Assembly: GCF_001662485.1 (NCBI RefSeq)
Contig: NZ_JMTM01000011.1
Span: forward strand, 1 to 43,898
Length of the DNA: 43,898 nt
Source of the DNA: Flavobacterium succinicans
GTDB lineage: Bacteria; Bacteroidota; Bacteroidia; Flavobacteriales; Flavobacteriaceae
Direction: 5' to 3'
Part shown: piece by piece, positions 1 to 11,234 of the stretch
Position numbering within the stretch: the first letter of the stretch is position 1
How the letters are laid out: each line of letters opens with the position of its first letter
Notes under the pieces: generated by a model
What the model saw: only the letters and a program-made list of their open reading frames with translations
What the model was told of the DNA's origin: nothing
The model's database searches: none
Translations under genes and position numbers: made by a program

Positions 1-35
1 ATTGTAACTGCGCTTTAATAGGTTTCTCTAAACCA

Positions 36-77
36 AAAAAATGCCCTCTGAATTTTTTCATGAGGGCATTTTTTTTG
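36..77 (+). terminator. Rho-independent terminator of a gene to the left of the window
   Basis: A stem of AATGCCCTC at 40-48 pairs with GAGGGCATT at 62-70 and is followed by a run of T. It points rightwards. A short open frame ending in TAA at 16-18 (encoding IVTAL) just upstream could be the tail of the gene it serves, but only 18 bases are visible. Confidence 0.75.
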
Positions 78-120
78 GAGGTATTAAAAGCTGCGATTGT
101 TAAAATTCATTAAAAAGAAT

Positions 121-154
121 AAACCCAGATTCCACATTTGAAATCTGGGTTTTA
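121..154 (-). terminator. Terminator downstream of the TPR gene
   Basis: The 10-base arm AAACCCAGAT (121-130) pairs with ATCTGGGTTT (143-152). It lies about 120 bases beyond the stop codon of the TPR gene. The flanking bases are AT-rich, so it could act in either direction; I assign it to the gyrA-TPR transcript by position. Confidence 0.55.
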
Positions 155-274
155 TTAAATTCCCTTTTATTTTAATTTTAATCTTTAAAACTAGCCTCGT
201 TAATAAAAATTACTATGTGTGGATATTTTAAAAAAAACCGACATAACTAAACTTTTTTAAAACTAAAAAGACAA

Positions 275-1546
275 TTATTTAATTTTTGCTTTTAGTTCTT
301 TGTATTCAGAAGTCATTTCTAAAGCACTATACACATTTAATAATGTTTTAGCAACATCAACATTTTTAGGGTCTAACTCAACCGCTTTTTTTAGAAAAGG
401 AATGGTACTTTTAAATAATTCTTCACGCTTCTTTTTCAATACATCATAACGCTTCATATCAACAGTTGAAGTACCTAATTTATTCATTTCATCAATAATA
501 GGTTTTTCGTTTTCTAATTTTAAAGCAGCAATGTTTATGTATGCATTAGTATAAGCAGGATTGATTTCAATCACTCTATTGTAGTATTTTTCAGCCTCAA
601 CATTATTTTTTGAATTAGCAGTCAAAACACCAAGATTAAAAACTAAATCAGCATCATTAGGATTTTTAACCAAGATATCAGCAACTAATTTTTTATAAGT
701 ATCGAAATCTTTAGCTTCCAAATATAGATTAGCTTCAGTTAATGCCAAAGAAGTATCTTCTGGATTTGCTTTTCTAGCTTCTGCAACAGCCTGTTGTGCT
801 TCTTTAGCTTTACCCTGTTGTACTAAAATTAATGCAATATTTTTATAAATTTCTCCCCTTTTAGATGGAATTACTTCAGTTCTAGGTTTTTCATGCGTTC
901 CTAATTTGATCATACGATCTCTTTCTGCAGCCGTTAAGTACATATCTTCTTGAGAAGTTAACTTGTTTACTGCAAAATAATTAGTCCCTTTTCCAGAATA
1001 ATTTAGTTTCTTTAACTCGTCATAATTTTTAAGAGCAGCATCATAATTTTTTGCATTTACATACGTCGAAGCTGCATAATATAAATTAATAGTATCTTTT
1101 TTATCTAATTGATAAGCATCGTATAATTTTTTGGCTGCTACTTCATATTTATCGATTTTTGAATCAGCAATCGCCTCATTAATTAATTTGTATTTAATAT
1201 CGATTACAGATTTAGTAGCTTGTGCCGTATATTTTGATTTACCAGAAGCTTTCTCAACTTCAATTAAATCTTGGAAAGCACCAGCAGCTAATGATAAATT
1301 ATTGTCTTTGTCGATACTTTTATTTGCCAAATCTAACATTACATTTCCTTTAACAAAATAGTACTGCGCTTTTTCAGCCTCAGTAGCATTTACAATAACG
1401 TTTTCTGCCTCCAACAAAATTGTTTTTGCCTCATCTGATTTACCCGCTTTTAATGCTTTTTCAGCGGCTTTAATTTGATCTTTTTGTGCAAAAGTGGCTA
1501 CTGAGATCAACATGGTTGACGCGAGTAATACATATTTACTTTTCAT
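275..1546 (-). CDS. Exported TPR-repeat protein cotranscribed with gyrA
   Basis: A 423-residue protein with a clear signal peptide (residues 1-20, cleavage before QKDQ). The rest is helical TPR-type repeats: one pair near residues 25-60, further units around 150-180, a well-formed block at about 230-345, and a last one near 385-420. Conserved repeat positions such as NPxxxxxxxxLG and the N-P-A-Y-T-N-A-Y pattern are readable. TPR domains are protein-binding scaffolds, so an envelope or periplasmic adaptor role is inferred; no enzymatic motif is seen. It begins 38 bases after gyrA with no terminator between, so the two are probably one transcript. The partner protein is unknown. Confidence 0.88.
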   Translation of the reverse strand: MKSKYVLLASTMLISVATFAQKDQIKAAEKALKAGKSDEAKTILLEAENVIVNATEAEKAQYYFVKGNVMLDLANKSIDKDNNLSLAAGAFQDLIEVEKASGKSKYTAQATKSVIDIKYKLINEAIADSKIDKYEVAAKKLYDAYQLDKKDTINLYYAASTYVNAKNYDAALKNYDELKKLNYSGKGTNYFAVNKLTSQEDMYLTAAERDRMIKLGTHEKPRTEVIPSKRGEIYKNIALILVQQGKAKEAQQAVAEARKANPEDTSLALTEANLYLEAKDFDTYKKLVADILVKNPNDADLVFNLGVLTANSKNNVEAEKYYNRVIEINPAYTNAYINIAALKLENEKPIIDEMNKLGTSTVDMKRYDVLKKKREELFKSTIPFLKKAVELDPKNVDVAKTLLNVYSALEMTSEYKELKAKIK

Positions 1547-1584
1547 GGTATTCTTATTTAAATTTAATATTGATTTAATTTTTA

Positions 1585-4239
1585 TTAAGCATCATCTTCT
1601 TCTGATTCTTCTTCTGATTCTTCCGATTCTTCTAGATCTAAATCTTCTTCATCCTCACTATCATCATCATCTGTAGAAGTTTCATCTTCTAAAACTTCCA
1701 TAACTGGTTTAACTCGTTCAATGGTAACAGATTCAATAACATTACCTTCTTCATCTACTATTACTTCGTTGGCATCATCTTTCATTACTTTTGTTACAGC
1801 TGCTATCGAATCACTCCCTTTCAAATTAATAAGTTTTACTCCTTGTGTAGCACGTCCCATAACACGTAAATCCTCAATTGCCATTCTAATGGTTAAGCCA
1901 GATTTATTAATTATCATTAAATCATCTGCATCTGTAACTGCATTAATTGATATTAAGTTCCCAGTTTTTTCCGTAATATTAAGAGTTTTAACTCCTTTTC
2001 CTCCACGATTGGTTATGCGGTAGACATCCTCCCCATCCTCATCAACTAATTTGGTACGCTTTCCATATCCATTTTCAGTTACAACTAAGATTTGAGAATC
2101 AGCAATATCTTCTTTATCAACAGTAACCATACCTATTACTTCATCTTTTTCATCTTTTAAAGTAATACCTCGAACTCCAGAGGCCGTTCTACCCATCGGG
2201 CGGGTTTTGGTTTCTTCAAAACGAACTAATTTTCCTGATTTTACTGCTAAGATAATTTGGCTTTCCCCATTAGTTAATTTTGCTTCTAACAGCTCATCCC
2301 CATCTTTGATTGTAATTGCGGCTACACCGTTCACACGTGGTTTTGAATATTTTTCTAATGAAGTTTTCTTGACTTGACCTTGTTTGGTCACCATAATCAA
2401 ATTATGGCTATTTATGTAGTCTTTATCTTTTAAATCTTGCGTACAGATATAAGCCTTTACTTTATCATCACTTTCAATATTGACTAAGTTTTGAATCGCT
2501 CTACCTTTGGCAGTTTTTGTTCCTTCTGGAATTTCATAAACCCTCATCCAAAAACATTTTCCTTTTTGAGTAAAGAACATCATATATTGATGATTAGTTG
2601 CCACAAACATATGCTCTAAGAAATCTTGATCTCTTGTACCAGCACTTTTTTGACCAACCCCTCCTCTATTTTGGGTTTTGTATTCGCTTAGATTTGTTCG
2701 TTTGATATAACCCGCATGAGAAATGGTCACAACAACACTTTCATCTGCTATTAAATCTTCTATACTAACATCGCCACCAGAATACTCGATTAGTGAACGA
2801 CGAGCATCTCCATATTTATCTCTAATCTCAATTAACTCTTCTTTTATCAAGGCAGTTCTCAAATTTACATCTGCCAATAAAGCACGTAAGTGATCAATTA
2901 ATTTCATGATTTCTTCGTACTCCGCTCTTAATTTATCTTGCTCTAATCCGGTAAGTTGACGCAGACGCATTTCAACAATTGCCCGAGCTTGAATATCTGA
3001 AAGTTTAAATCTTTCAATTAACTTCTCTCTTGCTTCTTCTGTATTTTTAGAGGCTTTAATAAGTGCAATTACCTCATCTATATTGTCAGAAGCAATAATT
3101 AATCCTTCTAATATATGCGCTCTCTCTTCAGCTTTTCTTAATTCGAATTGTGTTCTTCTAATTACAACATCATGGCGGTGTTCTACAAAATAATGAATCA
3201 AATCTTTAAGATTCAACATTTGCGGACGGCCATTTACTAAAGCAATATTGTTTACACTAAAAGAAGATTGTAGTTGTGTATATTTATAAAGCGTATTTAA
3301 AACCACATTTGGGGTTGCATCACGCTTTAAAATATAAACGATACGCATACCATTTCTGTCTGATTCGTCACGGATATTTGCGATACCATCGATTTTCTTT
3401 TCATTAACCAAGTCAGCTGTGCGCTTGATCATATCAGCTTTGTTAACTTGATATGGGATTTCAGTCACAATAATTGACTCTCTTCCATCTACTTCTTCAA
3501 AACCAACTTTGGCACGCATCACTATACGTCCTCTTCCTGTTTTAAAAGCTTCACGAACCCCTTCATAACCATAAATTATACCGCCAGTAGGAAAATCAGG
3601 TGCTTTTATATGAGTGATTAATTCATCAATCTCAATTTCATTATTATCAATATAGGCAAGTGTTCCGTTTATAACCTCAGTTAAATTATGAGGAGGCATA
3701 TTAGTAGCCATACCCACCGCAATTCCTGTAGCACCATTAATTAATAAGGTAGGAACACGAGTTGGCATTACTTTAGGCTCATATAATGTATCGTCAAAAT
3801 TCAATTGAAAATCAACGGTCTCTTTTTCGATATCGGCCATAATTTCTTCCGATATTTTACGCATTCTGGCCTCAGTATAACGCATTGCAGCTGGACTATC
3901 ACCATCCACAGAACCAAAATTCCCTTGTCCGTCAACTAATAAATAACGCATACTCCATTCTTGAGCCATACGAACCATAGCGTCATAAACCGAAGTATCT
4001 CCGTGGGGATGATACTTTCCTAATACTTCACCGACAATTCTTGCGGATTTTTTATGGGCTTTATTTGAAAAAACTCCTAAATCATACATACCGTATAGCA
4101 CTCTTCGATGTACGGGTTTTAGACCATCTCTAACATCAGGAAGTGCTCTGGATACAATTACAGACATCGAATAATCGATGTAAGCTGATTTCATTTCATC
4201 TTCTATGTTAATAGGAATTAACTTTTCTCCTTCAGACAT
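1585..4239 (-). CDS. gyrA: DNA gyrase subunit A
   Basis: The breaking-rejoining subunit of DNA gyrase (type IIA topoisomerase), 884 residues. The catalytic tyrosine is Y121 in the MRYTEARM motif. The quinolone-determining segment reads HGDTSVYD, with D81, T82, S83 and D86 at the places of E. coli D82, S83, A84 and D87. The C-terminal beta-pinwheel follows; its GyrA box is QNRGGVG near residue 523, close to the consensus QRRGGRG, which supports gyrase rather than topoisomerase IV ParC. The last 30 residues are almost all Asp, Glu and Ser, built from short repeats. An acidic C-tail is known to tune supercoiling in E. coli GyrA; the same role here is inference. gyrB is not in the window. Confidence 0.98.
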   Translation of the reverse strand: MSEGEKLIPINIEDEMKSAYIDYSMSVIVSRALPDVRDGLKPVHRRVLYGMYDLGVFSNKAHKKSARIVGEVLGKYHPHGDTSVYDAMVRMAQEWSMRYLLVDGQGNFGSVDGDSPAAMRYTEARMRKISEEIMADIEKETVDFQLNFDDTLYEPKVMPTRVPTLLINGATGIAVGMATNMPPHNLTEVINGTLAYIDNNEIEIDELITHIKAPDFPTGGIIYGYEGVREAFKTGRGRIVMRAKVGFEEVDGRESIIVTEIPYQVNKADMIKRTADLVNEKKIDGIANIRDESDRNGMRIVYILKRDATPNVVLNTLYKYTQLQSSFSVNNIALVNGRPQMLNLKDLIHYFVEHRHDVVIRRTQFELRKAEERAHILEGLIIASDNIDEVIALIKASKNTEEAREKLIERFKLSDIQARAIVEMRLRQLTGLEQDKLRAEYEEIMKLIDHLRALLADVNLRTALIKEELIEIRDKYGDARRSLIEYSGGDVSIEDLIADESVVVTISHAGYIKRTNLSEYKTQNRGGVGQKSAGTRDQDFLEHMFVATNHQYMMFFTQKGKCFWMRVYEIPEGTKTAKGRAIQNLVNIESDDKVKAYICTQDLKDKDYINSHNLIMVTKQGQVKKTSLEKYSKPRVNGVAAITIKDGDELLEAKLTNGESQIILAVKSGKLVRFEETKTRPMGRTASGVRGITLKDEKDEVIGMVTVDKEDIADSQILVVTENGYGKRTKLVDEDGEDVYRITNRGGKGVKTLNITEKTGNLISINAVTDADDLMIINKSGLTIRMAIEDLRVMGRATQGVKLINLKGSDSIAAVTKVMKDDANEVIVDEEGNVIESVTIERVKPVMEVLEDETSTDDDDSEDEEDLDLEESEESEEESEEDDA

Positions 4240-4402
4240 AAGTTGTTATATTAAATAATTATATTAATTTCAAAACGTGCCAATATACGGCTTTCTGAAA
4301 TTTTTTAAGGCATTTTAACAACCTAATTTCTCTAATTTATTAACAATAAAAAAGCGCATAATAGTTAATAAATCGCTTCAATTTTAACTTATAATTTATT
4401 AT

Positions 4403-4410
4403 TATTTTTG
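4403..4410 (+). promoter_or_regulatory. -7 promoter box for clpC
   Basis: TATTTTTG fits the Bacteroidota -7 consensus TAnnTTTG and lies about 90 bases before the clpC start in the 259-base divergent region between gyrA and clpC. No good -33 TTG is seen. A perfect palindrome AGCTG-A-CAGCT follows at 4417-4427, which could be an operator or chance. For gyrA only a weak match (TATATTGG on the minus strand near 4280) was found. Confidence 0.5.
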
Positions 4411-4498
4411 TCACTTAGCTGACAGCTGATATTAGTAGGAATGATTTTTGTTTATAAATACTAATTCAGTAAATTTACAACTATAAAATAGATACCAC

Positions 4499-7048
4499 AT
4501 GGATGACAATTTTTCCCCTAGAGTAAAAGATGTTATTACGTACAGTAAAGAAGAAGCCTTACGATTAGGACATGACTTTATTGGTACTGAGCATTTGATG
4601 TTAGGCATTTTGCGAGATGGAAATGGAAAGGCTATCCATATTTTAAACAATTTGGATGTAGATTTAGAACATCTTCGAAGAAAAGTTGAAATTCTTAGCC
4701 CTGCAAGTCCTATCAGCCTAGAAATAAATCTTGAAAAAAAGAATTTACATTTAACACGCCAAGCTGAAAGAGCTTTAAAAACAACCTTTCTTGAAGCCAA
4801 AGTGTTTCAAAGTACTTCTATAAGTACTGCACATCTGCTTTTGTGCATTTTGAGAAACGAAAACGATCCTACAACCAAGCTATTGAATAAACTAAAAATA
4901 GATTATGATATAGCTAAAGAACAATATTTGAATATGACTCCAAACGAACAAGATTTTATCGACAACTTGCCAAAAAACGAATCATACAATGAAGATTCAG
5001 GACAAGATGACAGTCTTAAAGAAGGCACCTTTAATAATCCTGTAAACAAATCCAACAAAAAATCTAAAACCCCTGTTTTGGATAATTTTGGTAGAGATTT
5101 AACCGAAATGGCCGAGGAAGGAAAATTAGACCCAGTCGTAGGTCGCGAAAAAGAAATTGAGCGTGTGTCTCAAATTCTAAGCCGTCGCAAAAAGAATAAC
5201 CCGCTTTTAATTGGTGAGCCTGGAGTTGGAAAATCTGCTATTGCAGAAGGATTAGCTTTGAGAATCATTCAAAAGAAAGTTTCTAGAATCTTATTCAATA
5301 AGCGAGTAGTTACTCTTGATTTAGCTAGCCTAGTTGCTGGAACAAAATACAGAGGACAGTTTGAAGAACGTATGAAAGCCGTTATGAATGAGTTGGAAAA
5401 AAACGATGACATTATCTTGTTTATAGACGAAATTCATACGATTGTTGGTGCAGGTGGAGCAACAGGTTCATTGGACGCATCAAATATGTTCAAACCTGCC
5501 TTAGCAAGAGGTGAAATTCAATGTATAGGCGCAACTACATTAGATGAATATCGCCAATACATAGAAAAAGATGGCGCTTTAGAAAGACGTTTTCAAAAAG
5601 TAATCGTAGAACCAACCTCGGTTGAGGAAACCATTACTATTTTGAACAATATCAAAGATAAATACGAATCGCATCACAATGTAACTTATTCTCCTGAGGC
5701 TATTGAAGCTTGTGTAAAACTAACTGACAGATATATGTCAGAACGCTTTTTACCAGACAAAGCTATTGATGCTTTAGACGAAGCGGGTTCAAGAGTTCAT
5801 ATCACTAATATAGATGTTCCAAAGCAGATTTTAGATTTGGAGCGTCAATTAGAAGACGTACGTGAGTTGAAGAATTTAGTTGTCAAAAAGCAAAAATATG
5901 AAGAAGCAGCTAAATTACGTGATGATGAAAAACGAATTGAAAAAGATTTAGCTATTGCCCAAGAACAATGGGAAGAGGACTCAAAAAATAACCGAATCAA
6001 CGTTACCGAAGATAATGTTGCTGATGTAGTTTCTATGATGACTGGTATTCCTGTTAACCGAATTGCTCAGACCGAAAGCAATAAATTAGCTAAATTGCCA
6101 GAACTTATCCAAAACAAAGTAATTGGACAAAATGAAGCGGTTTTAAAAATTGCTCGTTCCATTCAAAGAAACAGAGCAGGTTTAAAAGACCCAAACAAAC
6201 CGATTGGTTCCTTTATTTTCCTAGGTCAAACTGGTGTTGGAAAAACGCAATTGGCCAAAGTACTTGCAAAAGAATTGTTTGATTCTGAAGAAGCTTTAAT
6301 TAGAATCGATATGAGTGAATACATGGAAAAATTCGCCATTTCAAGATTAGTTGGAGCGCCTCCGGGATATGTTGGTTACGAAGAAGGTGGGCAACTGACC
6401 GAAAAAGTACGAAGAAAACCCTATTGTGTAGTGCTTTTGGATGAAATAGAAAAAGCACATCCTGATGTATTTAATATGATGCTTCAAGTATTAGACGATG
6501 GATTCTTGACAGATAGTTTAGGTCGCAAAATCGATTTTAAAAACACAATTATCATCATGACATCTAATGTTGGTGCCAGACAATTAAAAGATTTTGGCCA
6601 AGGTGTTGGATTTGGAACAGCAGCAAAAGTTGCTCAAGCCGAAGATAATTCTAAAAGTATTATCGAAAATGCATTGAAAAAAACCTTTGCTCCTGAGTTT
6701 TTGAACCGAATCGATGATGTTATTGTTTTCAATTCATTAGAAAAAGAAGACATCAACTTGATTATCGAAATTGAATTAAAAAAACTATACGCTCGAATCA
6801 AAGATTTAGGATACACCTTGAATCTTTCTGATAAAGCAAAAGCATTTATTGCAGACAAAGGTTTTGACAAACAATTTGGTGCAAGACCACTAAAAAGAGC
6901 CATACAAAAATATGTAGAAGACGCTTTAGCTGAAGAAATTATCACTTCAAAAATTAGTGCAGGTGACGAAATTTTTATGGATATTGAAGAAGGTGCCACT
7001 GAATTAAAAGTAGTAGTAAACAAAGCAGAAGAACCTACCAATCAATAG
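4499..7048 (+). CDS. clpC: ATP-dependent Clp protease ATP-binding subunit ClpC
   Basis: Hsp100 unfoldase that feeds substrates to ClpP, 849 residues. Two Clp-N repeats occupy about residues 1-150. The first AAA+ module has Walker A GEPGVGKS at 239-246 and Walker B FIDEIH; the second has GQTGVGKT at 576-583 and [13 protein letters not shown]. Between them is a short middle region with a UVR-type sequence ([20 protein letters not shown], from about 464) rather than the long coiled propeller of ClpB, which is why I call ClpC. The start ATG has no Shine-Dalgarno sequence, as usual for this phylum. It stands alone between gyrA (divergent) and a terminator. Confidence 0.96.
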   Translation: MDDNFSPRVKDVITYSKEEALRLGHDFIGTEHLMLGILRDGNGKAIHILNNLDVDLEHLRRKVEILSPASPISLEINLEKKNLHLTRQAERALKTTFLEAKVFQSTSISTAHLLLCILRNENDPTTKLLNKLKIDYDIAKEQYLNMTPNEQDFIDNLPKNESYNEDSGQDDSLKEGTFNNPVNKSNKKSKTPVLDNFGRDLTEMAEEGKLDPVVGREKEIERVSQILSRRKKNNPLLIGEPGVGKSAIAEGLALRIIQKKVSRILFNKRVVTLDLASLVAGTKYRGQFEERMKAVMNELEKNDDIILFIDEIHTIVGAGGATGSLDASNMFKPALARGEIQCIGATTLDEYRQYIEKDGALERRFQKVIVEPTSVEETITILNNIKDKYESHHNVTYSPEAIEACVKLTDRYMSERFLPDKAIDALDEAGSRVHITNIDVPKQILDLERQLEDVRELKNLVVKKQKYEEAAKLRDDEKRIEKDLAIAQEQWEEDSKNNRINVTEDNVADVVSMMTGIPVNRIAQTESNKLAKLPELIQNKVIGQNEAVLKIARSIQRNRAGLKDPNKPIGSFIFLGQTGVGKTQLAKVLAKELFDSEEALIRIDMSEYMEKFAISRLVGAPPGYVGYEEGGQLTEKVRRKPYCVVLLDEIEKAHPDVFNMMLQVLDDGFLTDSLGRKIDFKNTIIIMTSNVGARQLKDFGQGVGFGTAAKVAQAEDNSKSIIENALKKTFAPEFLNRIDDVIVFNSLEKEDINLIIEIELKKLYARIKDLGYTLNLSDKAKAFIADKGFDKQFGARPLKRAIQKYVEDALAEEIITSKISAGDEIFMDIEEGATELKVVVNKAEEPTNQ

Positions 7049-7065
7049 ATTATAGTAACTCATCC

Positions 7066-7107
7066 ATTTAGCCCGTTGTATTTATTTTATAATATAGCGG
7101 GCTAAAT
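7066..7107 (+). terminator. Hairpin terminator after clpC
   Basis: ATTTAGCCCG (7066-7075) pairs perfectly with CGGGCTAAAT (7098-7107) across a 22-base AT-rich loop, 18 bases after the clpC stop. The T-run is weak (CTTTATAAT). Confidence 0.6.
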
Positions 7108-7144
7108 CTTTATAATAAATTAACTTTTTTAAAAAACAAAAAGT

Positions 7145-7152
7145 TACTTTTG
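7145..7152 (+). promoter_or_regulatory. -7 promoter box for the RimB-RimK gene
   Basis: TACTTTTG matches TAnnTTTG and lies 25 bases before the ATG, giving a short leader of about 15-20 bases. Confidence 0.5.
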
Positions 7153-7177
7153 ATGCTTTATTAAATATTATTACTGT

Positions 7178-8557
7178 ATGCTACAAAACAAAGTAATTCT
7201 TGGGAGCGAAGAATGGTGTTCTTTCCCAGATCTAGATATCCCAACCATAAAAGCAAGAGTGGACTCTGGAGCAAAAACATCAGCTTTGCACGCCATAAAC
7301 ATTGCCCCTTTTATAAAAAATGATAGTAATTGGGTAAAGTTCGACATCAATCCTATACAAAACAATAACAAAACCGTAATTCATTGTGAAGCGCCATTGG
7401 TAGACAAACGAATTGTAAAAAGTTCCAGTGGGTATAGAGAACAACGTTATGTTATACAAACCCCATTAAAAATTGGAGGGGATACTTGGGCGATAGAAAT
7501 GACATTAACTAATAGAGATTCGATGGGATTTCGAATGCTATTAGGTCGTGAAGCCATGAGTGGTAGGGTTTTAGTAGATCCAGAACAAAAGTATTTATTA
7601 GGCCAACCCTCAGCAGATAACCTGAAAGAATTATACAAGAATGCCGAAAAAGCAAGTTCTGGTTTACGAATTGGGGTTTTAGCTAGTAACCCAGAATTGT
7701 ACAGTAATAAACGAATCATGGAAGCTGGTGAAATGAGAGGACATGAAATGCATTTTTTGAATATCAAAGAATGTTATATGAAATTAGACGCAAAAACACC
7801 AGAAATTCACTATCGAGGTGGAAAAATACTCAATCAATTTGATGCAATTATTCCGAGAATTCGTCCCAGTATCACTTTTTATGGTTGTGCTTTGACCAGA
7901 CAATTTGAAGCCTTAAAAGTCTTTTGTCTTAATTCCTCAACTGCAATAACGCAATCTAGAGATAAATTGTTTTCATTACAATTATTGCTCAACAATGGCG
8001 TTGATATACCAACCACTGGATTTGCAAACTCACCACTGGACACCAATGATTTAATAAAAATGGTAGGTGGCCCGCCATTAATAGTGAAATTATTGGAAGG
8101 CACGCAAGGCAAAGGAGTCGTTTTGGCAGAAACTAAAAAAGCGGCAGAGAGTGTGATTAATGCATTCAAAAGTTTGAATGCAAATATTTTAGTACAAGAA
8201 TTCATTAAAGAGGCAAATGGAAAAGATATTCGTTGTTTCGTAATTGATGGGAAAGTCGTTGCTGCCATTCAACGTGAGGCAATGCCAGGCGAATTTAGAG
8301 CTAATATCCATCTTGGAGGAACAGCTTCCATAATTAAGGTGACCAGTGAAGAAAAAAGAATCGCTATAAAAGCGGCTAAAGCGATGGATTTAAAAGTAGC
8401 TGGAGTAGATATCATTCGCTCTTCTAAAGGCCCATTATTGCTCGAAGTAAATTCATCCCCTGGTTTAGAGGGAATCGAAGGAGCTACCAACAAGGATATT
8501 GCTGGTGAAATGATAAAAGCCATCGAAAAAAACTTTAAAAACAAAATAGTAGTTTAA
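7178..8557 (+). CDS. rimK: Fusion of RimB-like retropepsin-type protease and RimK glutamate ligase
   Basis: Two enzymes in one 459-residue chain. Residues 1-150 resemble the so-called ATP-dependent zinc protease family (PF05618, RimB-like), with the retropepsin-style motif [13 protein letters not shown] and candidate catalytic D29. Residues about 160-455 align closely with E. coli RimK, the ATP-grasp ligase that adds glutamates to the C-terminus of ribosomal protein S6: [36 protein letters not shown], the nucleotide loop [15 protein letters not shown] near 299-315 and the metal site [13 protein letters not shown] near 420-433 are all present. RimB is thought to trim the tails that RimK makes, so this would join writer and eraser; that is inference. 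S6 may not be the substrate here, since the S6 gene is not in the window. Confidence 0.88.
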   Translation: MLQNKVILGSEEWCSFPDLDIPTIKARVDSGAKTSALHAINIAPFIKNDSNWVKFDINPIQNNNKTVIHCEAPLVDKRIVKSSSGYREQRYVIQTPLKIGGDTWAIEMTLTNRDSMGFRMLLGREAMSGRVLVDPEQKYLLGQPSADNLKELYKNAEKASSGLRIGVLASNPELYSNKRIMEAGEMRGHEMHFLNIKECYMKLDAKTPEIHYRGGKILNQFDAIIPRIRPSITFYGCALTRQFEALKVFCLNSSTAITQSRDKLFSLQLLLNNGVDIPTTGFANSPLDTNDLIKMVGGPPLIVKLLEGTQGKGVVLAETKKAAESVINAFKSLNANILVQEFIKEANGKDIRCFVIDGKVVAAIQREAMPGEFRANIHLGGTASIIKVTSEEKRIAIKAAKAMDLKVAGVDIIRSSKGPLLLEVNSSPGLEGIEGATNKDIAGEMIKAIEKNFKNKIVV

Positions 8558-8572
8558 AATAAACAAAAAATC

Positions 8573-8620
8573 AAGGAGTCCACTTGAAATTTCTTAAAAA
8601 AAATTTCAAGTGGACTCCTT
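8573..8620 (+). terminator. Twenty-base perfect stem-loop after rimK
   Basis: Positions 8573-8592 and 8601-8620 are exact reverse complements, with an 8-base loop (CTTAAAAA). The hairpin starts 16 bases after the rimK stop. It is longer and more perfect than the other terminators here and lacks a downstream T-run (ATTTTGGG follows), so it may be a processing or stability element as much as a terminator. Confidence 0.7.
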
Positions 8621-8865
8621 ATTTTGGGTACTCTAGCCAAAATTTAATCAAAAAATAATGTTTTTTTTTAAAAAATTACAAAACAACCATCGAAAATTAT
8701 GAAATAGATGTTTTGTAAAAGTAAACAAAGCAAAAAAAATGACTTGAATTTCTACCAATTCTGAGGTCTTTTATATTAAAAGAAAAACATTTGACACTTT
8801 TAATTTCACCTTATTTTTCAAGGCTTTTTTTTCGTAAATTTGAATGTATTCATTTAGCTAAGTAA
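8621..8865. other. Upstream control region of pflB
   Basis: AT-rich, with no open frame. It holds the candidate -7 box at 8835-8842. A half-site-like TTGACA occurs at 8791, but no convincing FNR or CRP palindrome (TTGAT-N4-ATCAA) was found although oxygen control would be expected. Confidence 0.4.
8835..8842 (+). promoter_or_regulatory. -7 promoter box for pflB
   Basis: TAAATTTG is an exact TAnnTTTG match, 66 bases before the preferred ATG at 8908 and 24 bases before an in-frame GTG at 8866. Confidence 0.5.
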
Positions 8866-8907
8866 GTGAATACAAGTATTTTAAGAACATTGAAAAAAAT
8901 TAATGAA

Positions 8908-11142
8908 ATGGAAATTGTAACAAATACAGCAACGTTTAAAAAGGGAAATTGGACTACAACGATTGATGTTTATGATTTTGTAGTAAAAAACATAAATCCG
9001 TATGAAGGAACAGCAGATTTTTTAGTTGGACCTTCAAACAAAACCACAAAATTATGGGAGGCATGTAAACAACAATTATTAAAAGAAAGACAAAATAACG
9101 GTTGTTTAGCCATCGATACCGAGACTATCTCTAATATTACTGCTTTTGGCCCTGGATATATCGATAAAGAAAATGAAGTGATTGTTGGTCTTCAAACTGA
9201 TGTTTTACTCAAAAGAGCCATGAAACCTTTTGGTGGAATCAAATTAGTAGAGTCAGCAGTTAAAGAAAAAGGCCTACAAGTGTCAGAAAGAGTATCAGAC
9301 ATCTTTAATTACGCTAAAGACCACAATCAAGCTGTTTTTGACGCTTATGATACAGAAATCAAAATGTATCGCTCTAAACACGTTTTAACTGGATTACCTG
9401 ATAATTATGCTAGAGGAAGAATTATTGGTGATTTTAGACGTTTACCTTTATATGGAGCTGATGCATTAATTGAAGCAAAAAAAGCTGATTTTGCTAATGT
9501 AATTGGAGAAATGAGCGAACACAAAGTGCGTTTACGTGAAGAAATCACTAGCCAAATCAAAGCATTACAAGATATGAAAACTATGGCACTATCTTATGGT
9601 GTCGATGTTTCTAAACCAGCTACTACTGCATATGAAGCGGTTCAATTCACTTATTTAGCTTATTTAAGCGCCGTTAAAGAACAAGATGGTGCCGCAATGT
9701 CACTTGGTAACGTTTCGTCTTTCTTGGACATTTATATTGAACAAGATTTAAAAAGTGGTTTAATTACTGAAGAAGAAGCTCAAGAATTTATTGATCAATT
9801 CGTAATGAAACTGAGAGTAGTTCGCCATTTACGTCCAGGTGCTTATGACGAAATATTTGGTGGAGATCCAACATGGGTTACTGAAGCTATTGGAGGACAA
9901 TTCCACGATGGTAGAACAAAAGTTACTAAAACTTCATTCCGTTTTTTACAAACCCTTTATAATTTAGGTGCTTCACCAGAACCTAACTTAACTATTCTTT
10001 GGTCACAAAACCTTCCAAAAGGATTCAAAGATTTCTGTGCTCAAGTTTCTATCGACACCTCTTCTCTACAATATGAGAACGATGATTTGATGAAAGCCAA
10101 CAGAGGTTCTGACGACTACGGAATTGCTTGTTGTGTTTCTTATCAAAAAATTGGTAAATCAATTCAACATTTTGGAGCACGTGCCAACCTACCTAAAGCT
10201 TTATTGATGGCTTTAAATGGTGGACGCGAAGAAGACAAAGGCGCTTTAGTCATCAATAACATTCCAGAAATGAATGATGAAGTGTTGGATTATGATAAAG
10301 TAATAACAGCTTTCAAAGCAACTCTAGCTGAAGTAGCTCGTGTATATGCCAAATCCATGTTCATTATTCATTACATGCACGACAAATACTATTATGAAAG
10401 AGCTCAAATGGCTTTAATTGATAGTGATCCTGCTATTGATATTGCTTACGGTGCTGCTGGTATTTCAATCATTGCCGACTCGTTATCTGCTATCAAATAC
10501 GCAAAAGTAAAACCTATCAGAAATGAACAAGGATTAACCGTAGATTTTAGTATAGAAGGTGACTTCCCTAAATTTGGTAATGATGATAATCGTGTAGATG
10601 ATATTGCTATAGAAATCACAAGCTTATTCATTGAGGAATTAAGAAAACATAAAACATATAAAAATGCTACTCCTACCCTTTCTTTACTAACAATCACATC
10701 TAACGTGATGTATGGTACAAACACTGGAGCTACTCCTGATGGAAGAAAAGGTGGTGAATCATTTGCTCCTGGAGCTAATCCAATGCACGGAAGAGATGTA
10801 AATGGAGCTATCGCTTCTTTAAACTCTGTAAGTAAACTGAAATACAATGATGCTCAAGATGGTATTTCGTATACCTTTTCAATGATTCCTAAATCATTAG
10901 GATCTACAAAAGAAGATCAAATCTTGAACTTAAAAACTACTCTTGACGCTTACTTTGGAAGAGATGCACATCATTTGAATGTCAATGTTTTAAATAGAGA
11001 AACTTTGATGGATGCTTATGAACACCCAGAAAATTATCCTCAATTAACCATTCGTGTTTCTGGATATGCTGTAAACTTCGTTCGTTTGTCTAAAGCACAT
11101 CAATTGGAAGTAATTAGCAGAACTTTCCACGATAGAATGTAA
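8908..11142 (+). CDS. pflB: Formate C-acetyltransferase (pyruvate formate-lyase)
   Basis: Glycyl-radical enzyme that splits pyruvate with CoA into acetyl-CoA and formate without oxygen. From the chosen ATG it has 744 residues. The catalytic cysteine pair is C408-C409 (IACCVS), and the radical glycine is G719 in RVSGYAVNF near the C-terminus. The alignment with E. coli PflB is collinear throughout. I chose ATG 8908 because it places the conserved KKGNW region at the family's usual distance; an in-frame GTG at 8866 would add 14 residues. It is followed by a hairpin and then its activase. The enzyme is destroyed by oxygen once activated, so it implies a low-oxygen fermentative mode in an otherwise respiratory lineage. 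Confidence 0.97.
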   Translation: MEIVTNTATFKKGNWTTTIDVYDFVVKNINPYEGTADFLVGPSNKTTKLWEACKQQLLKERQNNGCLAIDTETISNITAFGPGYIDKENEVIVGLQTDVLLKRAMKPFGGIKLVESAVKEKGLQVSERVSDIFNYAKDHNQAVFDAYDTEIKMYRSKHVLTGLPDNYARGRIIGDFRRLPLYGADALIEAKKADFANVIGEMSEHKVRLREEITSQIKALQDMKTMALSYGVDVSKPATTAYEAVQFTYLAYLSAVKEQDGAAMSLGNVSSFLDIYIEQDLKSGLITEEEAQEFIDQFVMKLRVVRHLRPGAYDEIFGGDPTWVTEAIGGQFHDGRTKVTKTSFRFLQTLYNLGASPEPNLTILWSQNLPKGFKDFCAQVSIDTSSLQYENDDLMKANRGSDDYGIACCVSYQKIGKSIQHFGARANLPKALLMALNGGREEDKGALVINNIPEMNDEVLDYDKVITAFKATLAEVARVYAKSMFIIHYMHDKYYYERAQMALIDSDPAIDIAYGAAGISIIADSLSAIKYAKVKPIRNEQGLTVDFSIEGDFPKFGNDDNRVDDIAIEITSLFIEELRKHKTYKNATPTLSLLTITSNVMYGTNTGATPDGRKGGESFAPGANPMHGRDVNGAIASLNSVSKLKYNDAQDGISYTFSMIPKSLGSTKEDQILNLKTTLDAYFGRDAHHLNVNVLNRETLMDAYEHPENYPQLTIRVSGYAVNFVRLSKAHQLEVISRTFHDRM

Positions 11143-11176
11143 TTAAGCATTAAATTCAATGTGAATGATTAACTTT

Positions 11177-11217
11177 AAAACCTGTTTAGAACCTATACTC
11201 TAAACAGGTTTTTTTAA
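11177..11217 (+). terminator. Terminator between pflB and pflA
   Basis: AAAACCTGTTTAGA (11177-11190) pairs with TCTAAACAGGTTTT (11199-11212), followed by T residues. It lies inside the pfl cluster and probably lowers pflA expression relative to pflB, since the activase is needed only in catalytic amounts. Confidence 0.8.
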
Positions 11218-11234
11218 TAAATTTCTTTTTGCCT

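Noticed and set aside
1585..4239. Topoisomerase IV subunit A (parC) instead of gyrA
   Set aside because: The beta-pinwheel carries a GyrA-box-like QNRGGVG, and length and tail fit GyrA.
4499..7048. ClpB disaggregase
   Set aside because: The long coiled middle domain of ClpB is absent and a UVR-type segment is present.
8781..8830. FNR or CRP box upstream of pflB
   Set aside because: Only a TTGACA half-site is present; the second half of the palindrome cannot be found.
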